Below are positions 43,871 through 53,355 of a stretch of DNA of 64,000 bases, piece by piece (the first letter of the stretch is position 1; each line of letters begins with the position of its first letter). A program made the translations under genes and the position numbers. Source of the DNA: Aquella oligotrophica. GTDB lineage: Bacteria > Pseudomonadota > Gammaproteobacteria > Burkholderiales > UBA11063. The stretch is taken from assembly GCF_002892535.1 (NCBI RefSeq), contig NZ_CP024847.1, forward strand, positions 1 to 64,000, in the 5' to 3' direction. The notes beneath the pieces were generated by a model. It was not told where the DNA came from. It did not search any database and saw only the letters and a program-made list of their open reading frames with translations.

Positions 43871-46060
43871 CTAATTTTGACTTATTGGAGTATTAGTCTG
43901 ATTAAAGAATAATGTCCACATATCAATCTGAGCCTCAGTAGTATTATATGGACCATGACCCTGACCAGCATACGACTTCAATAGATATGGATTAGTACCA
44001 CCTCCTGAATTTTGCATAGTTGCGGCAAATTTATAGCTATGTGATGGCGCCACTCGTCCATCTTCCATTCCCGTCATAATTAACATAGTTGGATATGCTA
44101 TATTTTTTACATTTTGCAATGGCGAGAAAGTCATTATATTATTAAACTGCTCTTGAGTTGAACCCTCACCCGAACTATAACCATAGTCTGAATACCAAGT
44201 ATAGCCGTTGGTAAATAATTGATAACGTAGTACATCCTGCACTCCAACAGCAGGAAACACCACTTTAAATAAGTTTGGATTTTGCAGTGCTGTTGCAGCC
44301 GTGGTAAGACCACCATTGGAGGCTCCCCATAATGCCAGCTTAGCAGAACTTGTATAACTATTATTAATCAGATAATTAGCAACTGCTGCCACGTCATTAT
44401 AAGTATTCTGTTTATTCAATAACCGTCCAGCATTATACCAAGAAGTTCCATATTCACCACCACCACGTACTTGAGCGACTACATAGATCCCGCCATTTTT
44501 CAAAAGCAATAGAGTATTCGGATCAAAGAACGGTTTAGTTGCGCTATCAAAGCCACCATAAACATAGATCAATGTTGGATTACTTCCATCTAGTTTTATC
44601 CCTTTCTTATGCCCAATGAAAATTGAAACCTGCGCCCCACCAGTAGATGGTACAAAAATTTCTTTCATTTCATAATCTGCGGGATTAAAGCCAACAATTG
44701 AACCACCACCAATTTGAGTACTAGTTTGGGTAGTAGGATTGTAATCATATTTTTCCCACGGCGTGATCAGATTAGAATATTCATACTTAAATACTCCCGA
44801 TTCAGTACAATCAAACCCGTCATCATTTAATCCACCGATACCGGGTAATGCAATATTAGTCGGCGTAGGAGTATTGCCATCGTAGCGAGATAAGGTACTT
44901 GCCCCATTAACTAATACATCTGCATAATAATAGTTACCGCAAATAGAAATGCTATTCACAATATCGCTAGTACTTGCTGGAAGAATATTTTCCCAATTCG
45001 CTGATTCTGGATTATTTGGATTTACTGAAACAAGACGCTTCTGTGCTGCACCCTGAGTAGTCTGAATCAATAAATTATTATTTGCTGCTGATCCAAGTAT
45101 TGAAAACTCTGATTGGTAGTTGTCACCTAAAAACAAAGTTGGCTTACTATTAAGATTAGCTGGATTCAAACTATAAATTTCACTAGTTTGATCTATATTT
45201 GTTTGGAAATATAGTATATTATTATATAAAGTTTTATCCAAATTTACCGATAACATTGCACCACCATCAAAAATAAGCTTATCTGTGGTTACAGCAGTTC
45301 CAATTTGATGATAAAAAAGTTGTTGATAATTATAATTTGAAGTATAAATATCGGTTACATTTTGTGGTTTGACATAGAAAAACCCATCACCATATACAGT
45401 AAACGAACCTGAAGTATATTTAATTTCATCACCGGGCATTATTTGCTGGGTTTGATTGTTGATAACTGTAATAGTTCCTAGATCAAGATTACTATCTTGA
45501 GTTTTAGTAATTGTATAAGCGTTATCGGCAGTGCTAGCAGTCTGAACTACTTTTTGTTCACCTTTAACAATTCCCATTTTTTGCAGATCTAAAAACACTC
45601 TACCGACATTATTTAGGCTATCCGTGATATATATTTTGTTATCAACCGAAACATTCTCTACCCTACCCGCACCAACTGGTTTGGTATCAATGATAATTTT
45701 TTTATCATTGGTATAATAATAGACATCTTTTACTTTAATGAAATGGCGATTTACATTATTATCTTTCAATGATTTGGCCGTTGTCGATGGCGTTAAAAGC
45801 GCTTTCACCGTGTTATACTCCGGCAAGCTACTAATATAGCTATTGCTAAAAGAGTTTTGGCTATTCACCCACGCTAAAGTTTGCGTACTATTAGTGTTTT
45901 CCATCCATTGATATGGGTCGGCAACCGTAGTGCCATAATAGCTATTAGTAGTACTTTCTGCCTGAGACGCAGGATAATTTAATTTTGTTGAACTACTCGA
46001 ACCACTGTTACACGCAACCAAAGCAAAAGCTGGTAATAAACTTAATAATATTCTTTTCAT
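43871..46060 (-). CDS. Prolyl oligopeptidase family (S9) serine peptidase, lipoprotein
   Basis: 729 residues from the ATG at 46060, with AAGGA 6 bases upstream; the ATG two codons earlier abuts the Shine-Dalgarno. The lipobox LVAC (Cys17) is followed by NSGSSSS. An S9A start motif, VADPYQWMEN, leads into a beta-propeller. The alpha/beta-hydrolase part carries Ser581 in WGASNGG, the Asp in MTGMEDGRV and the His in GQGHGP. It cleaves short proline-containing peptides, here outside the cytoplasm on a lipid anchor, whereas classical POP is cytosolic. It is monocistronic. Confidence 0.92.
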   Translation of the reverse strand: MKRILLSLLPAFALVACNSGSSSSTKLNYPASQAESTTNSYYGTTVADPYQWMENTNSTQTLAWVNSQNSFSNSYISSLPEYNTVKALLTPSTTAKSLKDNNVNRHFIKVKDVYYYTNDKKIIIDTKPVGAGRVENVSVDNKIYITDSLNNVGRVFLDLQKMGIVKGEQKVVQTASTADNAYTITKTQDSNLDLGTITVINNQTQQIMPGDEIKYTSGSFTVYGDGFFYVKPQNVTDIYTSNYNYQQLFYHQIGTAVTTDKLIFDGGAMLSVNLDKTLYNNILYFQTNIDQTSEIYSLNPANLNSKPTLFLGDNYQSEFSILGSAANNNLLIQTTQGAAQKRLVSVNPNNPESANWENILPASTSDIVNSISICGNYYYADVLVNGASTLSRYDGNTPTPTNIALPGIGGLNDDGFDCTESGVFKYEYSNLITPWEKYDYNPTTQTSTQIGGGSIVGFNPADYEMKEIFVPSTGGAQVSIFIGHKKGIKLDGSNPTLIYVYGGFDSATKPFFDPNTLLLLKNGGIYVVAQVRGGGEYGTSWYNAGRLLNKQNTYNDVAAVANYLINNSYTSSAKLALWGASNGGLTTAATALQNPNLFKVVFPAVGVQDVLRYQLFTNGYTWYSDYGYSSGEGSTQEQFNNIMTFSPLQNVKNIAYPTMLIMTGMEDGRVAPSHSYKFAATMQNSGGGTNPYLLKSYAGQGHGPYNTTEAQIDMWTLFFNQTNTPISQN

Positions 46061-46306
46061 GATCATTCCTTAGTTAAGACACCTATCAGTTATACGTCAA
46101 TTATTATACATCCCTTCATATAACCATAAAGTACATAATGCCATAAGAAAGCCAAAATATAAATAAAATTACAAATTCATATCAATATATTACAGAAACA
46201 ACCATTGGCATCCCCCATAAATATTTATCGGGGCAAACTGTAGCATTATTACTAAAGCATACTCTAAAATTTAAAATAAATATGAAGCATTCTAATAATA
46301 ACTATA

Positions 46307-47806
46307 CTAGAAAGTGTAGTTTACAATTAGCCTAGGTTGAAGAAAGCTACCACCTGCGTAGTCGGGCTGAGAGACATAAACTAAACGACTCCAGAAATTC
46401 AATGTCGTATGGGGAATTGTATATTGTAGGGCAGCATCATACTCTGTTATCTGATTTGCCTGTGTTGCATATACCTGATTCACAAAAAACTGTGAAAAAG
46501 CCAAGCTTGCTTTCAGACTATTATCAAGAAAAGCCATAGAATCTTTTATCAAATATGCACTACCCGAACCCAACTCGGCAATACTATTTAAAGCTGGGGT
46601 TGTGTAAAGTGGGTCCGTTTCTAATCCATAGGTATATGGTGTTACAATTCCACCATTAAGGTATGATCCACTAGCACCAAATACATTGTTATACGCCAAT
46701 GTAACCGTATTATGCCCTACATTGATTGCCCATTTAAGACCAAAAGCATTTCCACTAACTCCACCCAGATTTTGGGTAGTACTATCTGGCATTAATGTAT
46801 TAGCTGGAATTGAACTCCCATTGGCATTTTGGGTTAGTGCCTGAATTCCAAAGTCAAAACTAACATCATTGGCTAATGGCACATGATAGTTATTATCTGC
46901 ATACCACATATCAGCATAATCATAAAACTGATAAAACCAAGCATTAAGCGTATAGTTTTTGCTCGGACTCCAAATAGCACCAGCACCGGTAGCACCAGGG
47001 GTGGAGGCACTACCTATATTTTGCATTGGTCCACCCATAGTGTTATATAAGGTAGTAGAATAAAAACCATTATCAGGAAATTGCAAATAGCTAAATACAC
47101 GAAATCCGGTAACAAGTAAATTAGGCATTATCTGCAAATTGGCAGTTACACCCTGATAAGTATTATTCTGATTGGCATAAGTTGCGCCCGGGAAACTACT
47201 AATTGAGTTAACCCATGGCGTAGTCAGAAGGATATTCCCACCAGTTATCTCAAAAACATCCTTATACTCCCAGTCTGCATATGCTTGAGTAGGAAAAAGT
47301 ATTCCAGTCGTGCCATAAGTGTTTGGTTGCCCTGTTTGTTCGACAACAGCACCACTTTGTAGTGCACCGCCAAGAGCAAAACCACCCCAACGTTGAGTTT
47401 GCCCCCATGCTTCAACAGTTGCATCAAAACGAGCTTCATTTTGGCTATTAAGATTAATGTTTGTTGTGTTAATCTGACTTAAACCTACGTGATAGGTTCC
47501 ATTTGGTCCTGCAACTGAACTAGTACCCATATTATAAGCAATTGGATCTTGGGTATAATTATATGGTGAAATATAGGCATTTTTTAAAGTTTCAATATCG
47601 ATATCTTCACCAGCTTCAGCCTGTGAGTTATCAATAGCTTCCTGAGAAGGCTCTTTTATCCGTTTATACTTTACTTTATGCCCAGACTCATTTATTTCAA
47701 TAATATCAGAAGATATAACTGCTGATTCATCTGCTTCTGCTACAGATATAAAAAGAACAAAAAAGATTATAAAGGAATATTTTGTTGCTAGTCTGGTCAT
47801 AATCAT
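46307..47806 (-). CDS. OprD-like outer-membrane porin
   Basis: A 499-residue protein. Signal peptide: MIMTRLATKYSFIIFFVLFI then SVAEA. A polar linker (residues 25-70) precedes a beta-barrel: alternating aromatic/hydrophobic strands, many Asn/Tyr/Gly, and a C-terminal strand ending VNYTF with the terminal Phe recognised by the BAM complex. SKNYTLNAWFYQFYDYADMWYADNNY is the OprD-like strand pattern. It probably takes up small acids, amino acids or peptides. About 246 bases upstream of the next gene hold no feature I can identify. An alternative start is the Met two codons later. Confidence 0.8.
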   Translation of the reverse strand: MIMTRLATKYSFIIFFVLFISVAEADESAVISSDIIEINESGHKVKYKRIKEPSQEAIDNSQAEAGEDIDIETLKNAYISPYNYTQDPIAYNMGTSSVAGPNGTYHVGLSQINTTNINLNSQNEARFDATVEAWGQTQRWGGFALGGALQSGAVVEQTGQPNTYGTTGILFPTQAYADWEYKDVFEITGGNILLTTPWVNSISSFPGATYANQNNTYQGVTANLQIMPNLLVTGFRVFSYLQFPDNGFYSTTLYNTMGGPMQNIGSASTPGATGAGAIWSPSKNYTLNAWFYQFYDYADMWYADNNYHVPLANDVSFDFGIQALTQNANGSSIPANTLMPDSTTQNLGGVSGNAFGLKWAINVGHNTVTLAYNNVFGASGSYLNGGIVTPYTYGLETDPLYTTPALNSIAELGSGSAYLIKDSMAFLDNSLKASLAFSQFFVNQVYATQANQITEYDAALQYTIPHTTLNFWSRLVYVSQPDYAGGSFLQPRLIVNYTF

Positions 47807-48017
47807 TCACTCATGATGCATTCATTACATCCATTTATTATAACAATAAGCCCGATTTAATAACTAATTTTTTGCCTTGATTCTACTAAAAAATATTTCA
47901 GCATTTATCTGATTGCTAGGTGATTAAATTCTTGAGTAAGCATATAACTAGAACCTTTTACAGGTTTGGCGATATAATTATGAATTATCTCCCCTATAAA
48001 CTCTAGGTCTATTATCA

Positions 48018-48683
48018 ATGAAAATTAGTGAAAAAAATCTACAGGATGCCCTAATATTATGGCGATATCACAATGTAGGTAGGGATATACTTACAATAAA
48101 CAATTCAATAATTATTGGACTCGGTAGCTATGAATTAAGGGTTGCAGATTTTTGTGCAAGACTTTTTAGGAGTGGAACAGGAAACCAGATAATTTTTACC
48201 GGAAAAAATGGTAACTGGACAACTGACTTATGGGGAGAACAATGCATTGAGGCAGAAATCTTTGCAAACAGGGTTAAGTCTTTTATTCCTGAAAAGGATA
48301 TCATTCTGGAAAAAGAAGCTAGAAATATCGGTGAGAATATTTTATTTTCCAGAAGGTTAATTAATGAAGCCAATCTAATATATAACAATATCATCTTAGC
48401 AACAAAGCCTAATACCACCAGACGAGCCTATGCCACTACGCTTGCACTATGGCCAGAAGTAAAAGATAAATTACTGGTTACTTCACCGAGCTACAATTTT
48501 GATGATATATTGCTGAAGACCAATACAGAATCAATTATTTCAGAGCTAATTGGGGATTTGGAAAGAATTATAGTTTATCCTGACAAAGGGTTTCAAATAC
48601 CTCAGGAAATTCCATTCCAGGTCATTGAAGCCTATGACCGACTAAGAAACTCCGGCTTTACAACTCACTGCCTAAAAGCCTAG
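48018..48683 (+). CDS. YdcF/DUF218-family protein
   Basis: A 221-residue protein. IIIGLGSYELRVADFCARLFRSG, IIFTGKNG and then LEKEARNIGENILFSRRL reproduce the DUF218 pattern: GSxxxxRxxxAxxL, a phosphate-like loop, and ExxxxNTxEN, here RNIGEN. E. coli YdcF has the same fold and binds SAM; other members act on envelope precursors. There is no membrane helix, so it is likely cytoplasmic. It is monocistronic, convergent with a PaiB-like gene 6 bases away. Its biochemical role is not known. Confidence 0.82.
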   Translation: MKISEKNLQDALILWRYHNVGRDILTINNSIIIGLGSYELRVADFCARLFRSGTGNQIIFTGKNGNWTTDLWGEQCIEAEIFANRVKSFIPEKDIILEKEARNIGENILFSRRLINEANLIYNNIILATKPNTTRRAYATTLALWPEVKDKLLVTSPSYNFDDILLKTNTESIISELIGDLERIIVYPDKGFQIPQEIPFQVIEAYDRLRNSGFTTHCLKA

Positions 48684-48689
48684 AAAGAG

Positions 48690-49274
48690 CTAGCAATTAT
48701 TCATGATATCACATAACTCAGAATTATTTTTATTAAGATTACGAATAACCCCTCTTCTATCCTCAAATGATCTATTCTGACTAAGTTTATATTTGCCAGT
48801 CATTTTTTCTATTTTTATTTTAAACCCCGCAATACCGTTCAATTTTGCAGATATTTTCGGGTTTTGCCAATTAATTGGCATTTTGCTTTTGTCATGCAGC
48901 AGATATAACTGATCAAGTAATTTCATTAGCTCCGCTTCAGTAGTTGCAATTAATTTTCCTTCAATGTGTACCACAGCATAATTCCATGTTGGTACATTAT
49001 CCGTAGGGTCTTGATACCAAGCTGGTGAAATATAGCCATGCGGACCATGAAAAATTGCCGTCGCCAGTTGCCCAGTTAGAATATATTCTAGTAATGGATT
49101 TGCCCTAGCAATATGTCCAAGCAATTGTCCATTTTCACGATCAAGTAATAATGGCAAATGAGATATTTCTATTTCACCATCTTTTTTGCTAATTAGGGTA
49201 GCAAATGGATAATTTTCTATCAATGAGTATAGTTTATCTTGATCTGACTCAATAAAAGATTTAGGCTGATACAT
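48690..49274 (-). CDS. FMN-binding split-barrel protein, PaiB family
   Basis: A 194-residue protein. The PaiB/FMN_bind_2 landmarks are MYQPKSFIESD, YPFATLISKKDGEIEISHLPLLLD, GHIARANPL, ATAIFHGPHGYISPAWY and VPTWNYAVVHIEGK, with KLNGIAGFKIKIEKMTGKYKLSQNR near the end. Bacillus PaiB is described as a negative regulator of sporulation and protease genes, but it is structurally an FMN-binding protein. Here it is the last gene of a minus-strand cluster with the symporter and J-domain genes (8-base spacing). Confidence 0.9.
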   Translation of the reverse strand: MYQPKSFIESDQDKLYSLIENYPFATLISKKDGEIEISHLPLLLDRENGQLLGHIARANPLLEYILTGQLATAIFHGPHGYISPAWYQDPTDNVPTWNYAVVHIEGKLIATTEAELMKLLDQLYLLHDKSKMPINWQNPKISAKLNGIAGFKIKIEKMTGKYKLSQNRSFEDRRGVIRNLNKNNSELCDIMNNC

Positions 49275-49282
49275 ATTTTCCC

Positions 49283-50047
49283 TTATTCACTAACTACTTG
49301 CTCTAGTGTAGCATCAATATTTTGCTTATTTAGTGTATCAAGAGTCTTATTGGCATTATCCAGTGTCTGATATGGTCCAATAAAAACATTATAGCTGGTA
49401 TCTCCTTCAGTGTTAGCATTAATCTTCTGAATTTTACTGCTAAAGCCAAACTGTGTAAGCTGTTTTTGTCGCGCCTTAGCTGTATTTAAATCACTAAAGC
49501 TACCAGTATTAATCAAGTAAAGTGTACCAGTATAACCGCCCAATTGATTATAATCATTATTACTTGAATTGGAAGTTGCTACGGGTACTGATGAATTAGT
49601 TTTTTTTGCCGAAGGCGTTACAGCTTTACGTTTGGCTTTTTTAGGTGTAGTTGCAATAGGAGCAGAGCTTGTAGTTACAGGCTTTTTATTTAATGCATTA
49701 ATTATAGTCTCCTGCTCCTTATGCTGCTGATAAGCCCAATAAGCAAAAGCTAATGCTCCACAGGTGAATAACCCCATTAACCATAACCAGATTGAGGAAC
49801 TATTACCAGAAGGACGTACTACCGTTGAAAGTTGCCTATCACTGATATATTTTAATAAATCATTATCATATACCCGCTTGGTTTTAGGATCACTAAGGAT
49901 GGTATAAGCTTCCTGAATCAGGGTAAATTCGGTTTGTGAGCCGCCCTTATCTGGATGATGTTGCTGGGCAAGTATTTTATAGGCAGCACGAATCTCTTCA
50001 TACTCAGCGTCAATACTTAAACCTAAAATTCGATAGTAGTTTTTCAT
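49283..50047 (-). CDS. Membrane protein with J domain, one helix and C-terminal SPOR domain
   Basis: A 254-residue protein. A J domain spans 1-65, with HPD at 31-33 (QQHHPDKGGSQTEF) and SDPKTKRVYD. One membrane helix lies at 86-104 (IWLWLMGLFTCGALAFAYW). A Thr/Lys/Ser-rich linker (120-165) leads to a SPOR-like domain at about 175-252 (YLINTGSFSDLNTAKARQKQ and VFIGPYQTLDNANKTLDTLN). Topology implies a cytoplasmic DnaK-recruiting end and a periplasmic end that binds denuded peptidoglycan at septa. I know of no well-studied protein with this combination. It is 10 bases after the symporter gene. Confidence 0.85.
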   Translation of the reverse strand: MKNYYRILGLSIDAEYEEIRAAYKILAQQHHPDKGGSQTEFTLIQEAYTILSDPKTKRVYDNDLLKYISDRQLSTVVRPSGNSSSIWLWLMGLFTCGALAFAYWAYQQHKEQETIINALNKKPVTTSSAPIATTPKKAKRKAVTPSAKKTNSSVPVATSNSSNNDYNQLGGYTGTLYLINTGSFSDLNTAKARQKQLTQFGFSSKIQKINANTEGDTSYNVFIGPYQTLDNANKTLDTLNKQNIDATLEQVVSE

Positions 50048-50057
50048 GAATGCTATG

Positions 50058-51248
50058 TTATTCCCTATAAGTCTTATCTACTAAAGTAGCACAGACTCCA
50101 GCTCCAGTGACATTGGTCATTGTCCGCATCATATCAATTATTTTATCTATTCCAATTACTAATGCCAAGCCTTGTAATGGTAAACCAACACTAGTTAATA
50201 CCACAGTTGCCATAATTGATGCGGTCCCAGGTACTCCAGCAGTACCAATTGTTGCAACTGCCGCAGTTAATGCGATTAATAAGTATTGTGTGGCCGATAA
50301 ATCAATGCCAAAAACTTGAGCGGTAAGAATACAGACAATTGCGGGATAGATTGCACCACAACCATCCATTTTCATAGTTGCACCAAGAGGCGCTACAAAT
50401 CCGGCAACGCGTTCACTAACTCTTACCCGATCAACTAGGGTTTCAAGAGTAACAGGTAATGTTCCAAGACTGGAAGATGTCGTAAATGCAGTTATCATTG
50501 CAGGCCAGAACTCTTTGAAAAAACGAATTGGATTTCGTTTGGCTACTATACTAATTAATAAAGCATAGATTATTAGCTGAATAAAGCAGGCTACATAAAT
50601 CGCAACGATAAATTTACCCAGTGGTAAAAGGGTATCTAATCCATACTCATTGCCAACCGCTGTTAATAAGGCAAAAATCCCATACGGAGATAAGCGGATA
50701 ATTTTACGCGTGATTTTAAACATTACTAGTGAAAATTCGTCAAAGAAGGTACGTACCGTTTTGCCTCTTTCACCAGTTGAAGTCAGTGCTAGTCCAAAGA
50801 AAATCGCAAAGATGATTACCGGGATGACTTTGCCATTGGCTATCTGTGCGATTAAATTACCCGGTAACATATCTAGGAAGGTACTACTTATCGTTGGAAT
50901 CTGGCGTGGTTGATAATCCGTAGCTGCCAAAGCAAGTGTTAATCCATTGCCGGGATTAATTATCTTTCCAACAATAATACCAACTGTAGCAGCATAAAGC
51001 GCAGTTATTACAAACCATAATAAGGTTCTACTACCTAGTTTTTTTACTAGGCTCATATCTTCAAGCTTTGAGAAACTAGCAACAATAGTTGAAAAGGTAA
51101 GCGGTACAATAATCAGCTTCAATAACTGAAGAAACCCATCCCCAAATGGAACAATAAAATCTACTACTTTTTGTGGTAAATAATGCCCAGCGACTAACCC
51201 TAATACCAAAGCTAATAAACATTGATTCCCAAAGCCTAATTTACGCAT
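50058..51248 (-). CDS. Dicarboxylate/amino acid:cation symporter (DAACS)
   Basis: A 396-residue secondary transporter. The family core is intact: FTTSSSLGTLPVTLE (Ser-rich hairpin HP1), APLGATMKMDGCGAIYPAI (NMDG-like motif, here KMDG), the AAVATIGTAGVPGTASIMATVVL hairpin HP2 region and DKIIDMMRTMTNVTGAGVCA (NMRTxxNVxGD). It imports acidic amino acids or C4-dicarboxylates with Na+ or H+. Lys replacing Asn in NMDG and loss of the last Asp may alter ion coupling. It is the first gene of the 51248-48690 cluster. Confidence 0.92.
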   Translation of the reverse strand: MRKLGFGNQCLLALVLGLVAGHYLPQKVVDFIVPFGDGFLQLLKLIIVPLTFSTIVASFSKLEDMSLVKKLGSRTLLWFVITALYAATVGIIVGKIINPGNGLTLALAATDYQPRQIPTISSTFLDMLPGNLIAQIANGKVIPVIIFAIFFGLALTSTGERGKTVRTFFDEFSLVMFKITRKIIRLSPYGIFALLTAVGNEYGLDTLLPLGKFIVAIYVACFIQLIIYALLISIVAKRNPIRFFKEFWPAMITAFTTSSSLGTLPVTLETLVDRVRVSERVAGFVAPLGATMKMDGCGAIYPAIVCILTAQVFGIDLSATQYLLIALTAAVATIGTAGVPGTASIMATVVLTSVGLPLQGLALVIGIDKIIDMMRTMTNVTGAGVCATLVDKTYRE

Positions 51249-51321
51249 CTAATTTTCCTTCATATTCCTCGGAATTAAACGAGTATTTTAATATAGATAT
51301 GACTAGAAGGGAAACTTTAAT

Positions 51322-52257
51322 GTGCTAAAATTGAGGCTTAATTTTAAACTCGGTAAGCGCTTGTTGTTTATGAAAAAATTTTTTATCACAACCCTAATGA
51401 AATTGTTGTCACTTCTGCCACTATCAGTAATCCGCTGGATAGGTGCAACAATAGGACTAATTTCATTGAAATTTTCCAAAAAGTCAGCTAAAAGGCTACC
51501 ACATAATTTGCTAATTACTGGACTTGCAACACCAGAAACGGTTGATGAACTAACTAAAAAAACTGCGCAAGCACTAGGAATGACCTTTACTGAAGCAGCA
51601 TTAATCGCTTGGCAAAAGAATAAAAAGCGCATAAGCAAATTATCTCAGGTAGATGAAAGCTTCTATGCCGTAAAGCGATTGATGGAGGAAGGCAAAAATA
51701 TTGTATTCCTAACCCCGCATATTGGTAATTTTGAAGTAGCAGTAAAATATTTCTCGTATTATTTGCCAATGGATATTCAGATTTTGTATAAACCATCGAA
51801 AGATCCGGTTTTAGAAGAAATCATGGTTGAAGGTCGGAGTGAACCAAACATTACACCAGTACCGACTAATCGTAAAGGTGTATTAAGCTTGATGAAACAC
51901 TTAAAATCTGGTGGTTCAATCGGAATTCTGCCCGATAATGTAGCTTCTGGTGGCGACGGAGAGTGGGTTAAGTTCTTCGGACAAGATGTTTATGCGACCT
52001 CATTGGCAGCCAAGATTTGTCAGATACCAAATACTCATGTAGTAATAGTTGCCAACACTCGGACTAAAAAAGGATTCCATTCTCGTTGCATACCATTTAA
52101 ACCAAGTAACGATGATACTCATGATATTATGCAGGAATTATATTTCGAACTCGAGAAATTAATTCGTGAAACCCCGGAACAATATTATTGGTCATACGAC
52201 CGTTTTCGTCATCCGGATAATGCCAAACCAAAACCTGAAGAAGTAGTAGCTAAATGA
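51322..52257 (+). CDS. Lipid A biosynthesis acyltransferase, LpxL/LpxM family (HX4E type)
   Basis: A 311-residue inner-membrane acyltransferase. The GTG at 51322 has AAGG about 10 bases upstream. An alternative start is the ATG at 51370 (MKKFFITTLMKLLSLLPLSV), which gives a more typical N-terminus. The catalytic motif is HIGNFE (HX4E, His at residue 133 from GTG). RSEPN.TPVPTNRKG and GGSIGILPDNV follow, then YYWSYDRFR at the end. It adds a secondary acyl chain to lipid A. It overlaps the next acyltransferase by 4 bases (ATGA). Confidence 0.9.
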   Translation: MLKLRLNFKLGKRLLFMKKFFITTLMKLLSLLPLSVIRWIGATIGLISLKFSKKSAKRLPHNLLITGLATPETVDELTKKTAQALGMTFTEAALIAWQKNKKRISKLSQVDESFYAVKRLMEEGKNIVFLTPHIGNFEVAVKYFSYYLPMDIQILYKPSKDPVLEEIMVEGRSEPNITPVPTNRKGVLSLMKHLKSGGSIGILPDNVASGGDGEWVKFFGQDVYATSLAAKICQIPNTHVVIVANTRTKKGFHSRCIPFKPSNDDTHDIMQELYFELEKLIRETPEQYYWSYDRFRHPDNAKPKPEEVVAK

Positions 52258-53168
52258 ATTGGTTAAAACGACTACCCATTGATCTTGCATTAGGATTTTT
52301 TCGCCTATGTAGCATGATTCCGATGCCAATAGTAAATATGATAGGCACTGGACTTGGTAATCTACTCTATATCTTTCTGAAAAAACGCCGAAATGTAGGG
52401 CTCGTAAATCTAAGCTTATGCTTTCCAACCATGAATGATAAAGAAAAGCATCAACTTATTCGCGAACATTTTCAGGAATTGGTAAGGTTTAGCTTAGTTT
52501 ATGGGTTGATTTTCTATGCTTCGCCAGAGAAATTAAGAAAGTTAATCAAATTACGTGGTTATGAAAATTTTGACCAGTTTCGCGGTAAACGCCCCGTCGT
52601 ATATCTTGCACCGCATTTTTTAGGGCTAGATATTGGAGCAAATCGTTTAACTCTTGAAACACCCGGATATAGTGTTTATGCCCAACAACGAAATGAATAT
52701 CTAACGAAGCGAATTAAGGATGCTAGGTTACGTTTTATCAAAGATAAGGGTGGTGAGATTTTTTCTCGGCAGGAAGGCTTACGGACAATTGTACGTAAAA
52801 TGAAACAAACCTTTATTCCGTTTTACTATCTACCCGATCAAGATATGGATGAACGTGATTCGGTATATGTGCCTTTTTTTGCTCATCCAAACTGTGCTAC
52901 ACTGGCTACTTTCCCCAAACTAGTAAAATTAACTGATGCTGAAATAGTACCAATGGCAACTTATCGGGAAGGAAACCATTTTGTGGTTGAACTCTTCCCA
53001 GCATGGAAAGAAGAATATCCGACTGGAGATGAAGTCGCAGATGTTACACGAATGAACCGCTATATTGAAACCATGATTATGAAGCACCCAGCTCAGTACC
53101 TATGGTTACATAAACGCTTCAAAACTCAGCCGGGACTAGCACGTGGTAAATTGTACGAAAACTGTTAA
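52254..53168 (+). CDS. Lipid A biosynthesis acyltransferase, Neisseria LpxL-like (HX4D type)
   Basis: A 304-residue enzyme with catalytic HFLGLD (His121, Asp126). FYYLPDQDMDERDSVYVPFFA, RMNRYIETMIMKHPAQYLWL and HKRFKTQPGLARG closely follow the Neisseria HtrB/LpxL pattern as I recall it. With the overlapping upstream gene it would give two different secondary acylations of lipid A. The N-terminal helix (about residues 10-40) anchors it to the inner membrane. Confidence 0.92.
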   Translation: MNWLKRLPIDLALGFFRLCSMIPMPIVNMIGTGLGNLLYIFLKKRRNVGLVNLSLCFPTMNDKEKHQLIREHFQELVRFSLVYGLIFYASPEKLRKLIKLRGYENFDQFRGKRPVVYLAPHFLGLDIGANRLTLETPGYSVYAQQRNEYLTKRIKDARLRFIKDKGGEIFSRQEGLRTIVRKMKQTFIPFYYLPDQDMDERDSVYVPFFAHPNCATLATFPKLVKLTDAEIVPMATYREGNHFVVELFPAWKEEYPTGDEVADVTRMNRYIETMIMKHPAQYLWLHKRFKTQPGLARGKLYENC

Positions 53169-53355
53169 TATAAGAGCTTGTTTGCTAAGTTCCAATGAGC
53201 TACGAAATATAACCAAATGGTTAAAAAATTATAAGATTCTCGTTAAATAGAATAACTATTCGCCTCAAATTTTATAAATTTTTATCACATTTATCATAAT
53301 TTCTCGCTTACATTAGCAAATAGGCTCTAAGACAAAAAGCATAAGGAATTAAACC

